Below, piece after piece: positions 1 to 8,494 of a stretch of 64,000 bases of DNA. Positions within the stretch are counted from its first letter, which is position 1. Each line of letters begins with the position of its first letter. This DNA comes from Deltaproteobacteria bacterium UBA4427 (GTDB lineage Bacteria > Myxococcota_A > UBA9160 > UBA4427): NCBI GenBank assembly GCA_002390675.1, contig DGPZ01000181.1, positions 20,624 through 84,623 on the forward strand, read 5' to 3'. Under the pieces are notes generated by a model. It was not told the DNA's origin. It did not search any database and was given only the letters and a program-made list of their open reading frames with translations. A program made the translations under genes and the position numbers.

Positions 1-1287
1 GGCCAGCGTCCCGGTATTGCGGAGTTCACCCATCAATCGAAGTACTGGCCCCGCACGACTCGTGTCGACCCAGCTCGACTCGAGCGTCTGTGCAGTGAGC
101 GGGCCGCTAATCACGGTTTGCTGCGCCTCCGACCATCTTCCGGACTCCGCAACTAGGCCGAGGTATCCGACCGCAAGAACAGCCGCCGCAGAGAACGCCC
201 AACCGACGAGTCGCGCAAGCTGCCCGACCGGTCCCATCACCAAAGAAGAATTCGCGAGATCCATGTCGTAAACCGAATCATCGAAAACCTCTGCATCCGA
301 AAAGAAGTCGCCCTCGTCGACAGATTCCGGGATGACATTCGCCGCGTCTGTACGAGCCGCTGACACTGCGAAGTCGTCACTCCCGACGAGATCCCACCCT
401 TCAGGATCGCCCAGGTCGTCGCTCTGCCCGGTTCCCGAGTAGGTCCCGACACAATCGCTACCAAGTTCGGAACTCGTCCCCTCTGCGTCTCCGCATGCGA
501 TAGTCCTGTACTGAGGGTCCTCATCTTCCATCAGTGACGAAAAATCATCCACCGAGCCGAAGCGCGATTCATCTCGCGAGACGGCCGGCCCAGGATGAGC
601 CTCGGCGGCCATCGAAGGAAATTCTACGCTGGGTGCGACCGGACTGTCCGTGTCCAGTCGAATCCCCGAACCGCCGTTCGCCGATTCTTCAGTCACCACC
701 GAAATCTGGGGTACATCGATCGCTTCCGCCGAAACGTACGCCTGCATCTCGCCCGAAGCGAAAGGATCAAAGCCCTCGTTGTCGAAGGAGCCCGCGGATC
801 CGAAATCACTCCCGGACGCCCCTGCACCAATCGTATCGGAGACCTCTCCGGACAAACCTTCGTCTGGGTCCATCGATAAGTCTTCATCGAGTTCATCGCC
901 CTCGACTCGAATATCTTTGGAAAACTGCCAGTCTTCTTCATCCTCGAGCGCGAAATCGAGACCGGCATCAGGCGTCACTTCGGGCTCGGGGATCGGTTCT
1001 GGTTCCGGGGGCGCCACGGACATCGACTCCGTGATGCACGGCGTTTCGCTTCCCAGCCCATCCCACTCGCTCTCGTTCAAGTCTTCGGAAGCAGCGAGGC
1101 CCGCAAAATCAGGATTCGCCGCCGCTTCCTGCGCCAGGTCGTGGACCGCTTCGGTTTGGCTCGCGGACGGGTTGGGCAAAAAGAAGGCGTGTTTACACCG
1201 GGAGCATCGTACCCGCGCTCCGCTCGCCGGAATCCGCGATTCATCGAGCTCGAAGCTCGTCGTACATTCATCGCAAGTTACGATCAA
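1..1287 (-). CDS. MJ0042 zinc-finger / DUF3426 membrane protein (3' end outside window)
   Basis: Partial gene reading off the left edge; 429 residues are visible. I translated it by hand from the minus strand. The N-terminus is an MJ0042-type zinc ribbon with Cys5, Cys8, Cys28 and Cys31. A long acidic Ser/Asp/Glu-rich linker follows, then one membrane segment at about residues 353-376 (GWAFSAAAVLAVGYLGLV), and the start of a DUF3426-like domain (VLRVDGELRNTGTLA) where the window ends. The start is TTG at 1287, chosen because the finger family typically begins MIVTC and GGGAG lies about 8 nt upstream. It is divergent from the ArsA pair across about 240 bp. The family is common in proteobacteria; its biochemical role is unsettled. 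Plus-strand open frames over this stretch are shadows. Confidence 0.85.
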   Translation of the reverse strand, partial: MIVTCDECTTSFELDESRIPASGARVRCSRCKHAFFLPNPSASQTEAVHDLAQEAAANPDFAGLAASEDLNESEWDGLGSETPCITESMSVAPPEPEPIPEPEVTPDAGLDFALEDEEDWQFSKDIRVEGDELDEDLSMDPDEGLSGEVSDTIGAGASGSDFGSAGSFDNEGFDPFASGEMQAYVSAEAIDVPQISVVTEESANGGSGIRLDTDSPVAPSVEFPSMAAEAHPGPAVSRDESRFGSVDDFSSLMEDEDPQYRTIACGDAEGTSSELGSDCVGTYSGTGQSDDLGDPEGWDLVGSDDFAVSAARTDAANVIPESVDEGDFFSDAEVFDDSVYDMDLANSSLVMGPVGQLARLVGWAFSAAAVLAVGYLGLVAESGRWSEAQQTVISGPLTAQTLESSWVDTSRAGPVLRLMGELRNTGTLA

Positions 1288-1529
1288 ACCACTGCTCCCG
1301 AAGATCGCGCGCCGCCGGCTAGCTCGAAGGCGGTCTTCGGTCGCGGCGGGACGGAAAAACGCAGTAACAAGTGAATGTTTCGGAGAATTACGCATGTTCC
1401 TTGAGCTGACTGATGAGAATCCACCCTCGATCGCGGAGAGAGCCGCAGTCCGGGCTAGACTCATCGGTTGACGAAGGGTTTTTCCCTCCGACCAACGTCC
1501 TCCACCCCGAGCCCCCCGGAGACCCTAAC

Positions 1530-2522
1530 ATGAGTGTCGTCCCGCCTTCGCTCCTTGAGCGGCGGCTGATCATCGTCACAGGCAAGGGCGGCGTCGGGAA
1601 GACGTCCATCGCCTGCGCAGTCGCTGACGCCGCCCGGCGCAAAGGAAAACGGGTCCTGTTGGTGGAAACCGCGCCCGTAGAGGCCGCCGCCGCTCGGTTC
1701 GAGCTGAAGCCGATTCCGGTGGGATACGCGGGGCGAACGCTCCGCCCGGGACTTCATGTCATGGGCATGGATCCTCACCAAGCACTTGCCGAATATGCGC
1801 GGCTGCAGATCGGCCTTGGGCTGATCACAGACCGCGTGCTCAAAACCCAGGCATTTCGCGAGCTACTCGATGCCGCGCCGGGTTGGCGAGAGCTGATTAC
1901 TCTCGGGAAAATCTGGCAGGTCGAACAAAGCACAGAGCGAGGCGGGCGCCCCGCCTACGATCTGATCGTGGTCGATGCGCCGGCCACGGGCCACGGCATC
2001 ACCTTTCTCGATGTCCCCCGGGTCGTACAGCAAGCCGTTCGCACCGGCCCTTTGATGCGCCATGCGAGCTGGGTCGAGGAGCTCATCCACGATCGCGAGC
2101 GAACCGTGATGTTGCCGGTCACCTTGGCCGAGGAATTGCCGGTCAGCGAAACAATTGAACTCGTTGCGCGCGCCCGAACCGAAATCGATTTAGAAATCGA
2201 CCGCATCGTCGTTAACCGCATGCCCGAGGCGCCCCCGACAGGACTGAGTGCGTCGCTTGCAAGGCTGCCCAAGGACCTCGCATTCAAAGTCCTTCCGGAA
2301 CCTACTGTTTTGGCCGAGTTCGCAGGCGACGCAATCGCCCGAGCCACCCACGCCTTGCACGAACGCTCGCGCGTTTCGACCGAATGTGGTCTGCCTATCG
2401 TCGACGTACCCGTCGTGCCCGGCGGATTCGGGCCCGAGATCGATTGGTCAACGCAAGCCGACCTCGTGCTTGAACCCCCGTCATGGCCTAACGCTGGAAA
2501 TATTGGAGAGGATGCAGCATGA
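1530..2522 (+). CDS. ArsA-like (anion-transporting family) ATPase, first of a pair
   Basis: 330 residues. A deviant Walker A (GKGGVGKTS) at residues 18-26 and the ArsA-type DAPATGH motif near residue 150 place it in the SIMIBI ArsA/Get3 ATPase family. I see no Cys triplet of the arsenite site, so arsenic transport is not supported; the family also includes tail-anchored-protein targeting and maturation factors. An in-frame extension to 1413 exists, but ATG 1530 is preceded by CCGGAG at suitable spacing and the P-loop then sits at the usual depth. Its stop overlaps the next start (ATGA), so the two ATPases are translationally coupled. Many deltaproteobacterial ArsA proteins occur in such pairs and may act as a heterodimer; that part is inference. 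Confidence 0.85.
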   Translation: MSVVPPSLLERRLIIVTGKGGVGKTSIACAVADAARRKGKRVLLVETAPVEAAAARFELKPIPVGYAGRTLRPGLHVMGMDPHQALAEYARLQIGLGLITDRVLKTQAFRELLDAAPGWRELITLGKIWQVEQSTERGGRPAYDLIVVDAPATGHGITFLDVPRVVQQAVRTGPLMRHASWVEELIHDRERTVMLPVTLAEELPVSETIELVARARTEIDLEIDRIVVNRMPEAPPTGLSASLARLPKDLAFKVLPEPTVLAEFAGDAIARATHALHERSRVSTECGLPIVDVPVVPGGFGPEIDWSTQADLVLEPPSWPNAGNIGEDAA

Positions 2523-3727
2523 GCCACTCCTCGGCCGGCTTTTCACTTCCAGAAGCGCTCGAGTCCGCCGGCGTGATCGTATGCGCCGGCACCGGTGGTG
2601 TTGGCAAGACAACGCTCGCAGCTTCGCTCGCACTTCGAGCCGCGTGCTTGGGGCGACGCACTCTCGTCCTCACAATTGATCCCGCGAGACGACTAGCCGA
2701 TGCGCTAGGCATCGAGACACTCTCCGACGAACCGGCTGAAATCGACCTCCAAGCTATCAACAAGGGCCTGCGTTCAACCGGCGGATCGTTGTCCGCCATG
2801 ATGCTGGACCCAAAGCCGACCTTCGACCGCCTTGTCGACCGCCTAACAGACAACAAAGAATCGCGACAGCGCATCCTGGACAACCGCTTCTACCAGCATC
2901 TCTCGGAGGCCCTCGCAGGAAGCGCCGAATACGCTGCCATGGAGCAAGTTAATGAGGTGGTCGAATCCGAGGACTACGACCTCGTCGTCGTAGACACGCC
3001 CCCCGCGAGCCACGCCCTCGATTTCCTGGCTGCGCCCCGCAGGCTCCGCGCCTTCCTCGAAGGGCGCTTCGTAGGCACACTCCTCAAACCGACGATGTCC
3101 GCCGGACGATTCGGATTCCGGGTTTTCGGACGCCCGCTTCACCTCATGCTCGGCTTGATCGAACGAATCGGCGGCAGCGGTTTTCTCGACGACTTGTCCG
3201 AGTTTCTGTCCGCCGTATCCGGGATCGCCGACGGTTTTCTCGATCGGGCCCTTCGCGTTGAGAAGATTCTATTAGGGGAGTCGACCCGATTCATTTTGAT
3301 CGGCGGCGCACGCTCCGGCACCGAGCCTGGCACGCTTGAGTTTCTAGACGAACTAAAAACGCTCGATGCGAAATTGGCGGCGATCGTCTTGAACCGCGTC
3401 TCGCCCTGGCCCCTCTCTGAATCGGCAGAAGCCTGGCTCGCGCGTGCCGATGGGCAAGGCATGCTCGACGACAAACGGAGGCTCGCAGAAATCTTTGGCG
3501 CAGTCGACGCAGACAAATCACGTGATCAAGCCGAGGCTATTTCAAGAATATTGCGCGAAAGCGCTATCGCGCGCTCCGACGCCAACCAATCTCGCTCGCT
3601 GCTCGCCGCCCGCGCTGCATCGAGCGGCATTGAGTGTCACCTGATCGATGAACACCCGGTCGGAATCGACCGGCTACCGAGCCTCTTCTCCCTCACCGAG
3701 CCCCTCTTCAAAGAGACTTCCGCATGA
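2519..3727 (+). CDS. ArsA-like ATPase, second of a pair
   Basis: 402 residues. The P-loop is GTGGVGKTT at residues 24-32, lacking the intradimer 'signature' lysine (Thr25 where the first paralogue has Lys19). DTPPASH occurs near residue 159 in place of the usual DTAPTGH. The middle and C-terminal parts are longer than in the first ATPase, with a Gly/Phe-rich stretch at about 190-215 that could be a hydrophobic client-binding region. It overlaps both neighbours by ATGA (2519-2522 and 3724-3727), so all three genes form one coupled unit. The two P-loops differ at the signature-lysine position, which would give an asymmetric dimer if they pair. Family assignment is solid; the client or substrate is unknown. 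Confidence 0.85.
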   Translation: MSHSSAGFSLPEALESAGVIVCAGTGGVGKTTLAASLALRAACLGRRTLVLTIDPARRLADALGIETLSDEPAEIDLQAINKGLRSTGGSLSAMMLDPKPTFDRLVDRLTDNKESRQRILDNRFYQHLSEALAGSAEYAAMEQVNEVVESEDYDLVVVDTPPASHALDFLAAPRRLRAFLEGRFVGTLLKPTMSAGRFGFRVFGRPLHLMLGLIERIGGSGFLDDLSEFLSAVSGIADGFLDRALRVEKILLGESTRFILIGGARSGTEPGTLEFLDELKTLDAKLAAIVLNRVSPWPLSESAEAWLARADGQGMLDDKRRLAEIFGAVDADKSRDQAEAISRILRESAIARSDANQSRSLLAARAASSGIECHLIDEHPVGIDRLPSLFSLTEPLFKETSA

Positions 3728-4218
3728 CCCAAGAATTCGACGAGGCGGTCGGACGGGCACGGGAACACCTTCGTCGCGCGACTCTCGAAGGACTCGAGGC
3801 GGCAACCGCGTTGCTGGAAGCGGCTTCTTCGGTCAGCGGAACCGGCCCGGCCACGGAAGGCATTTCGGCGGATCTGCTTCGCGGAATCGAGCGCATCCTA
3901 CATGGGCTCCGCTCGAATGGTCGCTTCGCGTTTCCCGAAGCCGTCACGGGGCCCCTCGAAGAGGCTCTCGCAAGGGAAATTGCGCGCTGGGAAATCCGGT
4001 CCAAATCCGATCAAGCAGCGAGACCGGTGCTGCGCGCCTTTCTCGGCTTGCGCGAGCTTCTATGGGAGCTCGGCATGAGAACCACGCAAACTGCATCCAG
4101 TCAAACGGACTCAACCGCTTCGTCGACGAATGCGCCATCTGGTGACGGACCTGCCAAAAACAGTGAGGAAGCCCCGCCGCGCAAGCGACGCGTACAGAGA
4201 TTCGATGTCGAGGAATGA
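3724..4218 (+). CDS. Small helical protein of the ArsA operon, unknown function
   Basis: 164 residues, not recognised. Residues 1-115 are Ala/Leu/Glu/Arg-rich and predicted helical, with no membrane segment. Residues 116-164 are a Ser/Thr-rich, probably disordered tail ending in a basic patch (PPRKRRVQRF). ATGA overlap with the second ATPase argues that it is a working partner, for example an adaptor or regulator. A perfect hairpin begins 19 nt after its stop. Confidence 0.7.
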   Translation: MTQEFDEAVGRAREHLRRATLEGLEAATALLEAASSVSGTGPATEGISADLLRGIERILHGLRSNGRFAFPEAVTGPLEEALAREIARWEIRSKSDQAARPVLRAFLGLRELLWELGMRTTQTASSQTDSTASSTNAPSGDGPAKNSEEAPPRKRRVQRFDVEE

Positions 4219-4236
4219 GTTGAATAATGAAGCAGG

Positions 4237-4258
4237 GATCGCGGAACGCACCGCGATC
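4237..4258 (+). terminator. Hairpin after the ArsA operon (weak terminator candidate)
   Basis: Perfect 8-bp inverted repeat GATCGCGG / CCGCGATC with a 6-nt loop, just after the stop of the third ArsA-operon gene. No T-run follows, so it may stabilise the 3' end or slow polymerase rather than stop it. Confidence 0.3.
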
Positions 4259-4344
4259 GCGCGCTGGGCGCTTAATTCTCGAGAAGACGCGACTCGAAAG
4301 CGTACAAGAGAGAGTTGAGCGGGATCTCGCGCTAGACTCTTGTG

Positions 4345-5091
4345 ATGGCAATCTTGATCAAGCGCTATGCCAACCGCAAGCTCTACAACACCGAAACCAG
4401 CCGCTACATCACGCTCAAGGGCATCGCAAAGCTCCTCGACGAGGGTGAGTCCGTGCAGGTCGTCGATAAGGAGACGGGCGAAGACATCACCCAGGTCGCG
4501 CTCTCTCAAATTCTCGTCGGGAACGAGCGCGCTAAAGAGAACCCCTCCGATACGCTGATCACGCAGATTCTCTCTCGGGGTGGGGACGCTTTGTATGGCG
4601 CTCTCAAGAAGAGCGTGGACGACGCGAACGACGGGATCGAAGATTTCCAGGACCGCGTCCGCCAATTCGTGAAGCAGTCCGAATCCGCGGGACGCGGCTT
4701 CGCATGGGACGCTTCCCAGAACGGAGAACGCCGTTCACCCTTTGCGAGTCGTGGCGAGACTTCGGATGATGCGGTCGATCACGACGGCACCAGCAATACA
4801 AAAGACGCGAATGGCGCCGAACGCGCTGAAAACAGCTCGGGATCTCGCGGCTGGACGCGAATGAATGGCCTCCCGGATTTCCGTGAAACGGTCCAAGCCG
4901 CTGTCGAAAACGCATTTAACAACATCGGCGGCGCGAACGGGGACTCCTCGAGTAAGTCGGGCCCCCTCGGCTTCAGCGCCTTCCCCAGCAAGCGCGATTT
5001 CGATGCGCTGAACGCCAATCTGACACGCGTCGCAGACGCGATCGGAAAACTGGAAGCGACAATCGAGAAACAAGCTTCAAAGGACGAATAG
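4345..5091 (+). CDS. phaR: PhaR-type polyhydroxyalkanoate synthesis regulator
   Basis: 248 residues. The first 60 carry the PHB/PHA accumulation regulator DNA-binding domain, recognisable from IKRYANRKLYNTETSRYIT at residues 4-22 followed by a DxETGEDIT segment. Family members bind both target promoters and PHA granules and control phasin and PHA genes. The C-terminal two thirds are low-complexity, ending in a heptad-like helix (about 215-245), which suggests oligomerisation. ATG 4345 is preferred over the adjacent in-frame GTG 4342; no clear ribosome binding site precedes either. No PHA synthase or phasin gene lies in the window, so the regulon is elsewhere. It sits between the ArsA cassette and a deacetylase gene on the same strand. 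Confidence 0.88.
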   Translation: MAILIKRYANRKLYNTETSRYITLKGIAKLLDEGESVQVVDKETGEDITQVALSQILVGNERAKENPSDTLITQILSRGGDALYGALKKSVDDANDGIEDFQDRVRQFVKQSESAGRGFAWDASQNGERRSPFASRGETSDDAVDHDGTSNTKDANGAERAENSSGSRGWTRMNGLPDFRETVQAAVENAFNNIGGANGDSSSKSGPLGFSAFPSKRDFDALNANLTRVADAIGKLEATIEKQASKDE

Positions 5092-5189
5092 CGCCAGCCT
5101 AACAACCTCTAGAACAGCCCCTAAAGCAGCACCGTAAGACTCCGGAGAGCACCGACCGCCCCGCCAGCCGCGAGGGCGAAGGAGGGCCG

Positions 5190-6269
5190 ATGGCCGACTT
5201 GCAACCCACCCCACGAATCGAAGTCGTTGAAGATTCGCGCTACCGAGCCCACCGAGGCCCAGATGGCCATCCCGAGCGTCCTGAACGCTTAGTCGCCATC
5301 AGCGAGGCCCTCGACCCATTCCGGTCGCAGCTCGAATTCGCGACACCGCGCGCCGCAGAGCCCTACGAAATCCTTCTCGCTCATGACAAGCGCATGCTCG
5401 ACGCCCTCGCAACGACGCGTGAGCTGCCTGCGGGACGGATTGACGCGGATACCTACCACACGCCTGAGAGTTTTGACGTGGCCAGGCTGGCCGCCGGTGG
5501 CACGATTGACCTAGCACGGCGGATTCTCGCAGGAGAGGTCAACCGCGGCCTCGCCGCAGTGCGGCCGCCCGGACATCACGCGGAAGCTGCGCGCTCCATG
5601 GGTTTCTGCCTTTTCAATAACGTGGCGGTCGCTGTGCGTGCATTGCAGGCCGACGGCGCCTCGCCGCGTATCCTCATCTTCGACTGGGACGTTCATCATG
5701 GCAACGGAACCCAGCACATCTTCGAAGACGACCCTAACGTGCTCTACATCTCGACCCACCAATTCCCTTTCTATCCCGGAACCGGCAATTTCGACGAAGA
5801 GGGTGAGGGCCTCGGCCTCGGGACGACGCTGAATATCCCAATGCCCCCTGGCTGCGGAGATGTGGAATATATCGGGGTCGTCGAGCGGCTCGTCGTACCC
5901 GCCGCGATCGGATTCGCTCCGGACATGATCATCGTATCCTGCGGATTCGACGGGCATCAGGATGATCCGCTCGCCCAAATGGAGCTGACGCTAGAGGGCT
6001 ACCAAGTGATGGCCGCACGAATGCGTTCACTGGCGGATATGTTATGCGGTGGACGTATCCTGCATGTCCTCGAAGGCGGCTACTCCCTCAGCGGAGTTCG
6101 CGAAGGCGCGCAGGCGGTGATCGAGTCCCTCGTCGCCGATGAGTCACGAATCGAACAGGGCCCACGAGACGGCCGCAACAATCTCGGGCCGGGCACGCCG
6201 CTCAAATCGATCGTTGACGACGCCTTCGCAATCCACGGGCGCCGCATCGCGAATCTCGGCGCGCGCTGA
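5190..6269 (+). CDS. Histone deacetylase family protein (Zn-dependent amidohydrolase)
   Basis: 359 residues, full length for bacterial class II HDAC-like enzymes (acetoin utilisation / acetylpolyamine amidohydrolase group). Visible active-site features are the tandem His129-His130 in RPPGHHAE, zinc ligands Asp167 and His169 in DWDVHHGNGTQ, the third ligand Asp254 in SCGFDGHQDDP, and a C-terminal EGGY motif near residue 298 that carries the catalytic Tyr. It hydrolyses acetyl-amide bonds of acetylated lysines or polyamines; the natural substrate cannot be read from sequence. AAGGAGGG stands directly before the ATG. It is the last gene before the dcw cluster, 98 nt after phaR. Confidence 0.9.
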   Translation: MADLQPTPRIEVVEDSRYRAHRGPDGHPERPERLVAISEALDPFRSQLEFATPRAAEPYEILLAHDKRMLDALATTRELPAGRIDADTYHTPESFDVARLAAGGTIDLARRILAGEVNRGLAAVRPPGHHAEAARSMGFCLFNNVAVAVRALQADGASPRILIFDWDVHHGNGTQHIFEDDPNVLYISTHQFPFYPGTGNFDEEGEGLGLGTTLNIPMPPGCGDVEYIGVVERLVVPAAIGFAPDMIIVSCGFDGHQDDPLAQMELTLEGYQVMAARMRSLADMLCGGRILHVLEGGYSLSGVREGAQAVIESLVADESRIEQGPRDGRNNLGPGTPLKSIVDDAFAIHGRRIANLGAR

Positions 6270-6616
6270 TTCTTAGCGACCTTATTCGCGATCCCAACGC
6301 AAACGACTGGGCTCCGGGCCCGAGTGTTTCGGCCCGAGAACTCATGAGTCCAGCGCAAAACCGTTTCGGCGCTACCCGCCCCGCGTGGGGGCAGCGCCGT
6401 TGACCGGGCGCCAGAGGTTTCGGGTCCCCATTTGGCTCCAACTTCTCGGCTTCGCGCGACTCCCCTAGCCCTCTCTCCGCAGGAATACCTAGACCGAGTG
6501 GGGAGAAATCCCATGACAGCCGACGTCGCTTTCGCTGCAGATTCGACTCGTCGCGACAAGCCTGCGAGGGATATGTGCAGGACGGAAAAAAAAACACATC
6601 TGTGCCTGTTTTTGCC

Positions 6617-6646
6617 TTGCCAGAGTGGGACAAAGTGGGATAGAAA
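6617..6646 (+). promoter_or_regulatory. Candidate sigma-70 promoter for the dcw operon
   Basis: TTGCCA (6617-6622) and TAGAAA (6641-6646) are separated by 18 nt. The first two GTGGGA boxes fill the spacer, so MraZ bound there would block polymerase. The assignment is by eye. Confidence 0.35.
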
Positions 6647-6671
6647 GTCATATGTGTGGGGCACGGTGGGA
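6625..6671 (+). promoter_or_regulatory. MraZ operator: four GTGGG boxes in two 10-bp-phased pairs
   Basis: GTGGGA at 6625-6630 and 6635-6640, then GTGGG at 6656-6660 and GTGGGA at 6666-6671. Box starts are 10, 21 and 10 bp apart, i.e. one helical turn within pairs and two between. Known MraZ sites are tandem TGGG-containing repeats at 10-bp spacing in front of mraZ, so this matches expectation. Confidence 0.75.
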
Positions 6672-6796
6672 TGAAACATCGCCTATGTGGAGCCAAGGGG
6701 GCTCACTCAGCGGAATACCCATCAAGCCAGACTCAAGCGTAGCGATGATTCGCGACTCAGACGGTCTGCAGGAAAAAACGAGGCATTTATAAAACA

Positions 6797-7240
6797 ATGT
6801 TTCGCGGACGCCACGATCACACAATGGACGTCAAAGGGCGACTCAGCATTCCGCGAGTCTTCCGAGGTGAGTTGGTCGGAGATGGGGAAAGCCCCCCGAT
6901 GCTGGTCAACGAAAAAGATCATCTAGCACTCTTCCCGGCCAATGTTTGGTCCGCCGAAGAACAAAGACTGATGGAGATGTCGAGCCTCGATCCCGACGCC
7001 CAGCGACTTCGTCGGTTCTACGCAACGGGCTCTGTGCCTTGCCCGGTTGACTCTCAAGGCAGAATTCTTGTTCCCGGTTTTTTACGCGACCACGCGGGAC
7101 TCGAAAAAAACGTAATTGTCGCGGGCGTGCTCGAGCGGATTGAAATCTGGAGCCCCTCGCGTTTCGAACAAGGTCAGACCACAACAGTGCATGGCCTAGA
7201 AGACATCAAACGATCGATAAATCAGGGAGTTCGGTCGTAG
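6797..7240 (+). CDS. mraZ: MraZ, transcriptional regulator of the dcw cluster
   Basis: 147 residues, normal length. It has two SpoVT/AbrB-like half domains, recognisable by MDVKGRLSIP near residue 10 and VDSQGRILVP near residue 82, which form the ring-shaped DNA-binding oligomer. In other bacteria MraZ binds repeats before its own gene and tunes division and wall genes. Four such boxes lie 126-172 bp upstream. The ATG is preceded only by a weak GAGG. It is the first dcw gene; a 297-bp gap separates it from rsmH, unusually long for this cluster. Confidence 0.95.
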   Translation: MFRGRHDHTMDVKGRLSIPRVFRGELVGDGESPPMLVNEKDHLALFPANVWSAEEQRLMEMSSLDPDAQRLRRFYATGSVPCPVDSQGRILVPGFLRDHAGLEKNVIVAGVLERIEIWSPSRFEQGQTTTVHGLEDIKRSINQGVRS

Positions 7241-7537
7241 GTTTTTTTGGGGGGACTGGAGCGCTTGCGCTCCAAGAGAGAGATTGGGGTTTCCCGGGGC
7301 ACATAGGGTCTCCGGCGCGGTTACTGGGGGGTACGTGCCGAAGATACGTGTCCCGGGACGCCCCATCTTTTTCTCTCACCCCGCTTTTCAGAGGAACCAT
7401 CCCTAGCCCTCGCGGCAGTCGTCGCGAAGGCATCCGCGCAATCGAGTTCGGCCATCTCAAAGGACGTCAAGTCTAAGGCGTCCCGCGAGATGCGAACCGA
7501 GGAGACCTAACGGTCCACACGACGAGAGGCACCCTGA
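7241..7537 (+). other. mraZ-rsmH gap with a palindromic hairpin
   Basis: About 300 bp without an ORF. It opens with a T7 run and a perfect palindrome TGGAGCGC-TT-GCGCTCCA (7257-7274). The T-run is on the wrong side for a plus-strand terminator. It may hold an attenuator, RNA-processing site or second promoter for rsmH onward; no clear promoter hexamers were found. Confidence 0.4.
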
Positions 7538-8494
7538 GTGGTGAGCACGGACTACCACGAACCTGTCCTTCTCGCCGAAACCCTCGGGTTCCTAGACTTG
7601 CAACCCGGCTCCGTCATTCTCGACGGCACTCTCGGTGGAGGCGGTCACGCAGAAGCGATTCTCGAGCGAACGGGCACTGATGGCGTACTCGTTGGTCTCG
7701 ATCTCGACGCGGAAGCGATCCGCGAAGCGGGCCAAAGACTGACGGGCTTCGGCAATCGTGTACGGCTCTTCCAGTCGTCCTTTCGGCGTATTAACGACAT
7801 CGCTGCCGAAATCGCACCAGTCGTTCTCGACGGCATCATTCTCGACCTCGGTGTCTCCTCTCATCAGCTCGACGCACCCGAGCGCGGCTTCCGCTTTGGA
7901 CTCGAAAACGGTGAAAGCCCGCTAGACATGCGCATGGACGGCAACGGCGACCGTGAGCCCGCATCCACCTTGCTCGCAACCTGGAGCGCCGCAGAGCTCG
8001 AGAACATTTTCTCGAAGTACGGGCAGCTTCCTGGCTCTCGAACTCTCGCGAAAGGCATCGTTGCTGAGCGTGATGCGGCTCCCTTTGAAACAGCCAAAGA
8101 TCTCGTCAGCCTCATTGAGGATCTCCGGATCGGCCGCGGCCGCAAGCACAACCCGGCGACCTTGGTCTTTCAGGCCCTGCGCATCGCCGTGAACGATGAA
8201 CTCGCCGCGCTCGAACAAGGACTCGCCGCTGCGATCAATGCCCTTCGCCCGGCCGGTCGACTCGCTGTGATCTCATATCACAGCCTCGAAGACCGCATCG
8301 TGAAGCATGCCTTTCGGGCGGCAGCTAAGGGCTGCACCTGCCCGCCTGAATGGCCAGCCTGCAATTGCGGCGGCGTTCCGAGCCTCGAGCTGCTGAATCG
8401 ACGCCCCATTATTCCCGGCGCCGACGAAATCGAACGTAATCCCCGAGCGCGCTCAGCACGGCTCCGCGGCGCCATCAAGCGGGAGACTTCATGA
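7538..8494 (+). CDS. rsmH: 16S rRNA (cytosine-N4)-methyltransferase RsmH (MraW)
   Basis: 318 residues. RsmH methylates N4 of C1402 in 16S rRNA using S-adenosylmethionine. YHEPVLLAETL at the N-terminus, the SAM loop DGTLGGGGHAEAIL near residues 30-43, LDLGVSSHQLD, and the C-terminal block with ISYHSLEDRIVK are all family hallmarks. GTG 7538 (a second GTG follows immediately) has GAGAGG about 10 nt upstream. The stop overlaps ftsL by ATGA. Confidence 0.95.
   Translation: MVSTDYHEPVLLAETLGFLDLQPGSVILDGTLGGGGHAEAILERTGTDGVLVGLDLDAEAIREAGQRLTGFGNRVRLFQSSFRRINDIAAEIAPVVLDGIILDLGVSSHQLDAPERGFRFGLENGESPLDMRMDGNGDREPASTLLATWSAAELENIFSKYGQLPGSRTLAKGIVAERDAAPFETAKDLVSLIEDLRIGRGRKHNPATLVFQALRIAVNDELAALEQGLAAAINALRPAGRLAVISYHSLEDRIVKHAFRAAAKGCTCPPEWPACNCGGVPSLELLNRRPIIPGADEIERNPRARSARLRGAIKRETS

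Larger units (their letters stand above)
6270..6796 (+). other. Intergenic region upstream of mraZ
   Basis: 527 bp without a convincing gene. The first part has an imperfect GC-rich repeat (CGGGCC at 6315-6320 with GGCCCG at 6331-6336), possibly the deacetylase terminator but without a T-run. The second half turns more A/T-rich and carries the promoter candidate and MraZ boxes listed separately. A lone extra GTGGGGA stands at about 6499. Confidence 0.6.

Noticed and set aside
650..1471. 273-codon plus-strand open frame
   Set aside because: It lies opposite the zinc-finger/DUF3426 gene, whose minus-strand translation has clear Cys motifs, a membrane helix and a matching domain; the plus frame is Ser/Pro-rich shadow.
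1530..3727. Arsenite efflux ATPase (arsA)
   Set aside because: No Cys metalloid site, and no arsB, arsD or arsR nearby.
7242..7274. Terminator after mraZ
   Set aside because: The T-run precedes the palindrome, and neither strand has a T-run after the stem.
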